Of a DNA stretch of 64,000 nt, positions 58,273-64,000 are shown one piece after another. This stretch comes from Neobacillus sp. SuZ13 (lineage in GTDB: Bacteria; Bacillota; Bacilli; Bacillales; Cytobacillaceae): contig NZ_CP126107.1 in the NCBI RefSeq assembly GCF_030123365.1, positions 3,867,501-3,931,500 of the forward strand. Reading direction: 5' to 3'. Positions within the stretch are counted from its first letter, which is position 1; every line of letters begins with the position of its first letter. The translations under genes were made by a program, and so were the position numbers. Below the pieces are notes generated by a model. That model was given only the letters and a program-made list of their open reading frames with translations. It was not told where the DNA came from and did not search any database.

Positions 58273-58942
58273 ACTTATACCCTACTCCCCATATAGTATG
58301 GAAGAATGGCTGTGCGGTTGTTTCAACTTTTTTCCGTAGACGTTTAATATGAACATCTACAGTCCGTTCGTCCCCATAAAACTGATAGCCCCACACCCTT
58401 TCCAGCAATTGCTCCCTTGAGAATACTTGGCGGGGATGTTCAACCATATAGTAAAGTAAATCAAACTCTTTCGGTGTTAAGTTTGTGACTGGGGAACCGT
58501 CGACAATCACTTCACGAGTATTTTTACTAATTTTAAAATGTTCAGTCTGAAGGAAATCGTCACTTTCCTTTGGTACTTGGGGTTGGAACCGCCGTGTTAC
58601 TGCCTTAATTCTTGCCATCAATGTTAACGGACTGAATGGCTTGGTCACATAATCATCCGCACCCATTTCGAGACCAAGCACCTGGTCGGACTCACTGTCT
58701 TTGGCTGTTAACATGATGATTGGAACTGTGTAATTTTCTTGGCGAATTTTACGGCAGATGGTTACCCCGTCCATACTAGGGAGCATCCAATCGATAATTA
58801 ACGCATCCCAAGTTCCTTCTTTAATACGGTTGTAGCCTTCGAGACCGTCATTCACAAACTCTCCTTCTATCCCTTCTTTGGCAAAAAACATTTCAATCAT
58901 GGAGCAGACACTTTTATTATCTTCGATCACTAATATTCTCAA
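58241..58942 (-). CDS. OmpR-family response regulator
   Basis: 233 aa. Receiver domain with acidic ED pair (VIEDNKSV), phospho-acceptor Asp in LIIDWMLPSMDG, Lys in VTKPFSP; C-terminal winged helix (LTPKEFDLLYYMVEHPRQVF, RTVDVHIKRLRKKV). Translationally coupled to the kinase gene. Neighbouring htrA suggests, but does not show, a secretion-stress (CssRS-like) role. Confidence 0.92.
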   Translation of the reverse strand: MRILVIEDNKSVCSMIEMFFAKEGIEGEFVNDGLEGYNRIKEGTWDALIIDWMLPSMDGVTICRKIRQENYTVPIIMLTAKDSESDQVLGLEMGADDYVTKPFSPLTLMARIKAVTRRFQPQVPKESDDFLQTEHFKISKNTREVIVDGSPVTNLTPKEFDLLYYMVEHPRQVFSREQLLERVWGYQFYGDERTVDVHIKRLRKKVETTAQPFFHTIWGVGYKFDESIKTDEV

Positions 58943-59076
58943 AATAATTCAACTCCTACTGATACCTAAAGTGTTCTTTTTATTAAGTTTATCTCAAATT
59001 TTAAGCATATCAACAATAAATACAATTCTTCTTTACTAATTAATAGTTTGTTCATAGTTTATTAATATATTTCTCC

Positions 59077-59112
59077 ACAAAAAAGAGGCTTGAATTAAAT
59101 TCAAGTCCTCTT
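59077..59112 (-). terminator. Terminator of the catabolic operon
   Basis: AAGAGG-TTGAAT and ATTCAA-CCTCTT pair; TTTTTT follows on the minus strand, just after the phosphotriesterase-like stop. Confidence 0.75.
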
Positions 59113-59119
59113 CATTGTT

Positions 59120-60118
59120 TTAGTTCACTTTAACAGGTTCGCCCGCGAATAATGAGATGGCGTTCACACCAAGCATTTTGTCGATTTGCTTTTCGGTGAT
59201 ACCATTTTCACGCAACGTTGGTAAGATGTTTTTAAAAATATGGGCGGGATGCCAGTTTTCCATGATTTGTGTGACTTGCTCGTTCATGACTGGAGGCCTG
59301 CCCAGCCAAATATTGACCGAATCATGGGCTAATAAAATTTGATTTTCATAACCCTCATCAATTAAGGTCATCAAGGTCGCTACTCTTTCTTGGTCAAAAG
59401 GAGCACCGACCAAAACCTGAATCCCAAAACGGTCAAAACCAATTCTTACGCCTTGTCCCAAGACTTCTTTATGATAGTCAGGATTGGTGTTACCGCACAT
59501 ATGGCCAATGATAATTTTGCTAGGGTCGGCACCTTGCTCAATTAACAGCTTCGCCTGCTCAGGTCCCATCGTTCCCTCCTGGGTATGTGTCAGAATAACA
59601 ATCCCTGTTTCCTTCTGGACTCTAGCGGCAGAACGGAAGAACATTTTCTCGTATTCAGAAATCTCATCCTTACTGGAAGCTAGTTTAATAATTCCCGGTT
59701 TAATTCCCGTTCCAGCAATCCCTTCGGTAATCTCTATTTTAAACATTTCATAGATTTCCTCTTCTGCAGAACCTAAGCCCTGTCTCATCTTGAAGTATGG
59801 AGGGGCTCCTTCACCTTCATAGTAATATCCAGTGGCACAAATAATCTGCAACCCTGTGGCTTCGGAAATTTTCTTTAAAAATAATGGATTCCTGCCGCAC
59901 TCGTTTGGAGTCGGGTCAACCACCGTCTCTACACCATAACTTTGCATGAGGCGGGCTACACCAATGGCTGCTTCAAGTGCTTCTTCTTCATTGAACGGAC
60001 CAAGAGTAACATCCCCTTGGTATCCTGGATAACCAAAAATAAAGTGTTCATGAATAAGTGTTTTCCCTAATTGTTCAACTGGAATTGGACCTGTTACTGT
60101 TTCAACTGTTTTCATCAT
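59120..60118 (-). CDS. Phosphotriesterase-like amidohydrolase/lactonase
   Basis: 332 aa. Metal ligands HEHFIF (HxH), carboxylated Lys in PGIIKLASSKDE, LTHTQEG, IGHMCGN and the Asp in LLAHDSVN define the PTE family. Many members are lactonases. It ends an operon of acyl-CoA-type genes, where it may open a lactone or cleave an ester. Substrate unknown. Confidence 0.85.
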   Translation of the reverse strand: MMKTVETVTGPIPVEQLGKTLIHEHFIFGYPGYQGDVTLGPFNEEEALEAAIGVARLMQSYGVETVVDPTPNECGRNPLFLKKISEATGLQIICATGYYYEGEGAPPYFKMRQGLGSAEEEIYEMFKIEITEGIAGTGIKPGIIKLASSKDEISEYEKMFFRSAARVQKETGIVILTHTQEGTMGPEQAKLLIEQGADPSKIIIGHMCGNTNPDYHKEVLGQGVRIGFDRFGIQVLVGAPFDQERVATLMTLIDEGYENQILLAHDSVNIWLGRPPVMNEQVTQIMENWHPAHIFKNILPTLRENGITEKQIDKMLGVNAISLFAGEPVKVN

Positions 60119-60198
60119 TTGTTCACCCTTTCAAATTGTTAACTAAAATTTGAAAATGAGTTGCCCAGGTGCAATTTCACGAGTTGATTTTCAGCTAT

Positions 60199-61173
60199 TT
60201 ATGGTTCAAGAATTAACTTCCCATGTGTTTTCCGGGATTGCAGAAGGGTATGAACCTTTGCAGCCTCCTCTAAAGGGAATACCCCGCCAATGGTGAGCTT
60301 TAATTGTCCCGCACCGAGGTATGTAAGTAACTCCACTAAACTTGGCTGCAACAATTCTTGCTTTCTCATAATCTGTGGCAAGAAAAAGCCAATCACTGAT
60401 TGATTTCTAGCCATCAGTGATGACGGATAAAATTTGCTTTGTTCACCGCTTGCAGCTCCAAACACAACAAGACGTCCAAAAGTGGCAAGGCATTTCACTG
60501 TTTTATTAAAAACATCTCCTCCCACCATTTCAAGGGCAACATTTACCCCTTTCCCGCCTGTTGCTTCCAGAACCTGCTGTTCCCAATCCGGCTCTGTATA
60601 GTTAATTAGGACATCTGCACCCATTTCCTCTGCCAACGCTAACTTATCATCTGAACTTGCTGTAGCAATGACCTTACCAGCACCAAACAACTTGGCGAGT
60701 TGGACAGCAATTGTTCCTACTCCGCCTGCAGCTGCATGCACCAGCACGCTTTCACCTTTTTCCAACCTGCCCATTGTTTTTAAAATATGGTAAGCACTCA
60801 AGCCTTGAAGCGGCAGAGCAACAGCGGTATGGAAATCTAATTGTTCTGGCAGTGGAATCAGTGCCCGCTCATCGGCTAATGCATAATCAGCATAGCCTCC
60901 TGATTCAATTAATGTCACAATTCTTGTCCCTGGTTTCACTTTCGTCACTTGCTCACCTACGGCAGCAACAACTCCAGCAATTTCTGCTCCTGGAATGAAA
61001 GGCAGCGGTGTTTTAACAACATACTGCCCCTCTCTCCTTGCCGTATCAGCATAGTTGACACCTATTGCTTTGATTTCAATTAAAACTTCATGACCAGCTG
61101 GGACTGGCTTTTCAATATCGACTACATGTAATACTTCGGGTCCACCAAATTCTGTTAATCGGATTGCTTTCAT
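60199..61173 (-). CDS. NADPH:quinone oxidoreductase (zinc-free MDR family)
   Basis: 324 aa from the ATG at 61173 (GGAG at 9 nt). MDR pattern: VGVNYADTARREGQY-type segment, FIPGAEIAGVVAAVGEQVTK, nucleotide site VLVHAAAGGVGTIAVQLAKL and VALEMVGGDVF. No zinc ligands. Reduces quinones or enoyl compounds with NADPH. Lies 13 bp after the enoyl-CoA hydratase gene. Confidence 0.88.
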   Translation of the reverse strand: MKAIRLTEFGGPEVLHVVDIEKPVPAGHEVLIEIKAIGVNYADTARREGQYVVKTPLPFIPGAEIAGVVAAVGEQVTKVKPGTRIVTLIESGGYADYALADERALIPLPEQLDFHTAVALPLQGLSAYHILKTMGRLEKGESVLVHAAAGGVGTIAVQLAKLFGAGKVIATASSDDKLALAEEMGADVLINYTEPDWEQQVLEATGGKGVNVALEMVGGDVFNKTVKCLATFGRLVVFGAASGEQSKFYPSSLMARNQSVIGFFLPQIMRKQELLQPSLVELLTYLGAGQLKLTIGGVFPLEEAAKVHTLLQSRKTHGKLILEP

Positions 61174-61185
61174 GACTGTCATCTC

Positions 61186-61971
61186 CTATTTTCCTTTAAA
61201 AGCTGGTTTTCTTTTTTCTTTAAAAGCGGTAATTCCTTCTTTGTGGTCATCGGTTTGCACCATTATTGTCTGGATCAAGCGCTCTTGCTCAAGGATATCC
61301 TCAAGTGAAGAGGTAAAAGATTGGTCAATTAATTTCTTTTGTTTTCCGTAAGCTTTTCCAGGACCATGGGCCAATTTTAGCGCAAACTTTGTTGTTTCTT
61401 CCTGAAGGTTTTCTAATGGAACTAAATAATTTATCACTCCTAGTTGATAGAGTCGCTCTGCAGGAATCGGCTCTGCCGTAAAGAAGAATTGTTTTGCTAA
61501 ATACGGGCCAATTAATCTTGGAAGTAAATAAGAGCCACCACCATCGGAGATTAAACCTACTTGGGAAAAGCTAAGGGCGAACTTGCTATCTTCCGCAGCA
61601 ACGATTAAGTCACAGGCTAAGACTAAATTAAACCCTGCCCCGGCAGCAAATCCGTGGACAGCGGCGATAATCGGCTTTTCTATGTCTTTCATTAACAGAA
61701 TGAGTTCATTTAGTTTTCCGATATGGTCATAAACTTGGCCAGAATCGGCTTGCCCCATGGTTTTCACGTCACCACCAGCACTAAAGGACCGGCCGGCTCC
61801 TGATAACACAATTACTTGAATGTCTTCATCTGTTTGGGCATTAGTAAGCGCATCCTTTAATCCAATAATCATCTCAGGGCTAAACGCATTAAGACTTTCT
61901 GGACGGTTTAATGTCAAAGACAAGACCGGACCTAATTTTTCAACTAACAAATGTCCTTGGCTCATATTCAT
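61186..61971 (-). CDS. Enoyl-CoA hydratase/isomerase family
   Basis: 261 aa. Crotonase features: LTLNRPESLNAFSPEM, oxyanion-hole GAGRSFSAGGDVKTM and AAVHGFAAGAGFNLVLACDL, and a Asp/Glu region LSFSQVGLISDGGGSYLLPR in which the usual second Glu is Asp. The last shape is seen in PaaG/FadB-like isomerases. Acts on acyl-CoA in the cytoplasm. Confidence 0.9.
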   Translation of the reverse strand: MNMSQGHLLVEKLGPVLSLTLNRPESLNAFSPEMIIGLKDALTNAQTDEDIQVIVLSGAGRSFSAGGDVKTMGQADSGQVYDHIGKLNELILLMKDIEKPIIAAVHGFAAGAGFNLVLACDLIVAAEDSKFALSFSQVGLISDGGGSYLLPRLIGPYLAKQFFFTAEPIPAERLYQLGVINYLVPLENLQEETTKFALKLAHGPGKAYGKQKKLIDQSFTSSLEDILEQERLIQTIMVQTDDHKEGITAFKEKRKPAFKGK

Positions 61972-62001
61972 CTTCCTTTCAACTTAACTTTCATAATCGA
62001 T

Positions 62002-62736
62002 TTACACAGAAATTGTTTCGACCACAACTTTTCCATCTTTTAAAATAGGGACAATCTCAGTTATGCCTTTGGAAGCAGCAATCCTAATATCCTGCTGCTG
62101 TTCATATTTAGCAAGCAGTTTGCCAACATAGGAATCTAGTAAAATTTCATATGCATCTGTTTGGCCCCGGTAGAAGTATAGGGCCGTTTTAGCCGCATCT
62201 GTCAATTCATATACATTATTTTTCACTAAACAATCAATTAAGTGTCCTGCCCCATAAAAGTCTTCTAAACTGGTTTCTCCTGAATTACCAGAGCATATGA
62301 TCAGAATGGTCTGTTCCGACGTTACTTTTTGAATAGCGGCGGCAATCGCTGGATTATTAAGCATGGAGGCAACGTAAACCTTATTCGCTGCAGATGATTT
62401 TCTTAATGCAACTGTACCATTCGTCGTCGATAAAATTAATGTTTTACCGTTAATCGATTCCCGGATTAACGTGGGACTAGGATAAACAAATCCGTCAATT
62501 GGTTTGGCGTCCAGTTCTCCAGCCAGAATAAATTCACCCTGTTGGTACAATTTTGCCTGTTCTATGGCTTCATTGCTGTGCAAGACCGGAATCACTTCTT
62601 TTGCACCATCTTTTAAAGCCGAAACGATTGTCGTAGTAGCCAGTAGAATATCTAAGACCACCGCTATTTTATTTCCATCCGCCATTTTCTCTTCGCAGAC
62701 TTCCTCTTTCTTCATGAGAAGGTGAATCTTCGTCAT
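62002..62736 (-). CDS. 2-phosphosulfolactate phosphatase family (ComB)
   Basis: 244 aa. DUF/ComB pattern: KIAVVLDILLATTTIVSALK, GELDAKPIDGFVYPSPTLIR, LILSTTNGTVALRK, YVASMLNNPAIA and the LIICSGNSGETSLEDFYGAG segment with the catalytic Cys-Ser/Glu-Asp. In archaea and some bacteria it dephosphorylates 2-phosphosulfolactate for coenzyme M or sulfolactate. Its place in this operon suggests another phosphoester substrate. Confidence 0.88.
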   Translation of the reverse strand: MTKIHLLMKKEEVCEEKMADGNKIAVVLDILLATTTIVSALKDGAKEVIPVLHSNEAIEQAKLYQQGEFILAGELDAKPIDGFVYPSPTLIRESINGKTLILSTTNGTVALRKSSAANKVYVASMLNNPAIAAAIQKVTSEQTILIICSGNSGETSLEDFYGAGHLIDCLVKNNVYELTDAAKTALYFYRGQTDAYEILLDSYVGKLLAKYEQQQDIRIAASKGITEIVPILKDGKVVVETISV

Positions 62737-62753
62737 TCACACCCAGCTCCCTT

Positions 62754-63830
62754 TTAAAACCTCTTATCTGCAACATTTGCTGCATGCTGAATTAAATTTT
62801 TCACGAAATAATTAAAATTGGCAAAACGGATGTCAGTTGTTTGACCTTTCTTATAGCGATAATAGATTTGTTGACCGATAACTGCCAATTTAAAATAAGC
62901 AAACGTTAAGTAAAAATTGAGATTAGTAACATCCCTGCCGCTCTTTTTCGCATAAAGTTCGATGAATTCTTTCCTTGTAAAAAATCCTTCATGGACGGCC
63001 GTAACCGGTGCCTGCCCTAACCCATTTATTAACAATTCCGAATCATCGCTTTGATTCCAATACCCCATCGCTACACCAAGGTCTGCAAGAGGGTCGCCGA
63101 CGGTGGTCATTTCCCAATCAAACAAACCAACCATTTCCGTTAGGTTTTGATTAAACATGGCATTGTTGAATTTATAATCGTAATGAATAATTGTAGACTC
63201 ATGGATTTTGGGTGTATGATCCACCAGCCATTTCTTCAATGGTTCAAGACAATCGATTTCATCCGTTTTTGCCCGTTCATAGCGCCCTATCCAGCCATGT
63301 ACCTGTCTTTCCATAAACCCTTCCGGCTTGCTGATTGCAGCCAGGCCCGTCTGCTTGTAATCAATTGCATGTAATTCTACTAGCTGTTCGACCATTACTT
63401 CCGATAACCTTCTACAGATATCATCCGATACAGTAATCCCCTCAGGAAAGGATGTATCGATTACGATTCCATTTTTTCTTTCCATTAAGAAAAATGGGCT
63501 TCCAACAATTTTTTCATTATTACAAAACAAATAGGGATTTGGAGCAACGGGAAAGATCGGGTGCAAATCAGATAGAATTTTATATTCCCTCTCCATATCG
63601 TGCGCTTTTGGTGCTACAGGACCTAGAGGCGGACGTCGTAATACCGCTTCCCACTTTCCTTTTTTTATTTGATATGTCAGATTAGAATGACCGGCGGAAA
63701 ACTGTAATATTTCAAGTGGTCCACCGGGTAAATTTTCGATGGTTTCTTGTAAATACGTATCAAGAACAGACAGGTTTAATTCCTCCCCTTGACGGACAGG
63801 GATGGTATCTTTACTCATTTGATGGGGCAC
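62754..63830 (-). CDS. APH-fold phosphotransferase (ACAD10/YcbJ-like)
   Basis: 358 aa from a GTG at 63830 with GAGGAGG at 6 nt. Kinase motifs: LQFSAGHSNLTYQIKKG (nucleotide loop), VLRRPP, IIHYDYKFNNAMFNQ (catalytic Asp) and VGLFDWEMTTVGDPLADLGV (metal). Similar to the kinase domain of ACAD10/11, which phosphorylates 4-hydroxyacyl-CoAs so that they can be dehydrated and enter beta-oxidation. First gene of the operon below a probable TetR operator. Confidence 0.88.
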   Translation of the reverse strand: MPHQMSKDTIPVRQGEELNLSVLDTYLQETIENLPGGPLEILQFSAGHSNLTYQIKKGKWEAVLRRPPLGPVAPKAHDMEREYKILSDLHPIFPVAPNPYLFCNNEKIVGSPFFLMERKNGIVIDTSFPEGITVSDDICRRLSEVMVEQLVELHAIDYKQTGLAAISKPEGFMERQVHGWIGRYERAKTDEIDCLEPLKKWLVDHTPKIHESTIIHYDYKFNNAMFNQNLTEMVGLFDWEMTTVGDPLADLGVAMGYWNQSDDSELLINGLGQAPVTAVHEGFFTRKEFIELYAKKSGRDVTNLNFYLTFAYFKLAVIGQQIYYRYKKGQTTDIRFANFNYFVKNLIQHAANVADKRF

Positions 63831-63865
63831 CGTATTCCTCCTCTCACATTAAAAAATCCGAAACC

Positions 63866-63883
63866 ATACTAACCGGTTAGTAT
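63866..63883. promoter_or_regulatory. 18-bp perfect palindrome, probable TetR-family operator
   Basis: ATACTAACCGGTTAGTAT lies between the start of the kinase gene (36 bp away) and the end of the next gene upstream. The central ACCGGT and arm length fit the sites of fatty-acid-type TetR repressors, one of which appears to be encoded next door. Confidence 0.75.
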
Positions 63884-63898
63884 CTACACTTAATAAAA

Positions 63899-63925
63899 GG
63901 GGAACTAATAATCCAAAATCCCCCT
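63899..63925 (-). terminator. Terminator of the TetR-like gene
   Basis: GGGGGA and TCCCC pair around a 15-nt loop on the minus strand, with TTTTATT after the stem. Confidence 0.5.
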
Positions 63926-63940
63926 CTATACCTTTTTTCT

Positions 63941-64000
63941 TCAATTGTCTTGAATTCCCTTTAAGATCATTTCGACAAAAATCTCCGCAACTTCCTCGTC
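63941..64000 (-). CDS. Probable TetR/AcrR family regulator, C-terminal end only
   Basis: The last 19 codons on the minus strand read DEEVAEIFVEMILKGIQDN before TGA; the frame runs out of the window. A helix with an xxFxxMILKGIxxN ending is common at the end of TetR regulators, and an operator-like palindrome follows. The identification is by context. Confidence 0.5.
   Translation of the reverse strand, partial: DEEVAEIFVEMILKGIQDN

Overview
The window is chromosomal DNA of a low-GC, endospore-forming Bacillaceae bacterium (Bacillus/Neobacillus-like). The evidence is genes for spore coat and spore physiology (cotH next to a cotG-like repeat protein, sporulenol synthase sqhC, a LysM-GH18 cortex-lytic-type enzyme), the CcpN/SR1P regulatory pair, an FbpB-type small protein and a Bacillus-style rrn-tRNA operon. 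Nearly all genes lie on the minus strand.

Layout. 1-700 is the 5' half of a 16S gene cut by the window edge; the matching segment of a complete 16S gene lies exactly 40,370 bp away. 1029-6851 is a minus-strand glycan/ligase gene set: PIG-L deacetylase, GT4 glycosyltransferase, ATP-grasp ligase, APH-fold kinase, NDP-sugar epimerase, small protein kinase-like protein. 7085-9790 is a decaying region with a frameshifted ABC permease, a VOC-family remnant and the SR1/SR1P locus. 9796-18766 carries a GNAT enzyme, an amidase, cotH/cotG-like, a DsbA-type oxidoreductase, small conserved genes, a nuclease remnant and endonuclease IV. 18838-22300 has a DacC-type PBP, a remnant-rich spacer with a 21-nt degenerate repeat, and the GH18 enzyme. 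22401-29033 holds the Pnkp-Hen1 RNA-repair pair and a SUV3-like RNA helicase with a zinc finger. 29436-33580 is ppdK-ppsR-ccpN. 34981-41340 is a complete 16S-23S-5S-12 tRNA operon with tandem promoters and a terminator.

41512-53675 contains housekeeping and repair genes (exoA, mug, ppiB), sqhC, transporters, an ABC-F protein and several small genes. 53898-58942 holds a protein resembling the C-terminal domain of T4-type RNA ligase, a PrsA-like foldase next to an HtrA protease, and a two-component system. 59120-64000 is an acyl-CoA/lactone-type catabolic gene set (APH-like kinase, ComB-like phosphatase, enoyl-CoA hydratase, quinone oxidoreductase, phosphotriesterase-like hydrolase) preceded by an 18-bp perfect palindrome and the end of a probable TetR gene.

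Links between genes. CcpN (32945-33580) should repress SR1 (8341-8598), which has a perfect match to the CcpN consensus at its promoter; similar matches precede ccpN itself, so the PEP-forming ppdK operon may also belong to the CcpN regulon. CotH probably phosphorylates the neighbouring Ser/Arg-repeat coat protein. Hen1 and Pnkp form a known RNA-repair machine, and the adjacent SUV3-like helicase and distant ligase-domain gene make this window unusually rich in RNA-repair-like functions. All calls come from reading the sequence; no database search was run.
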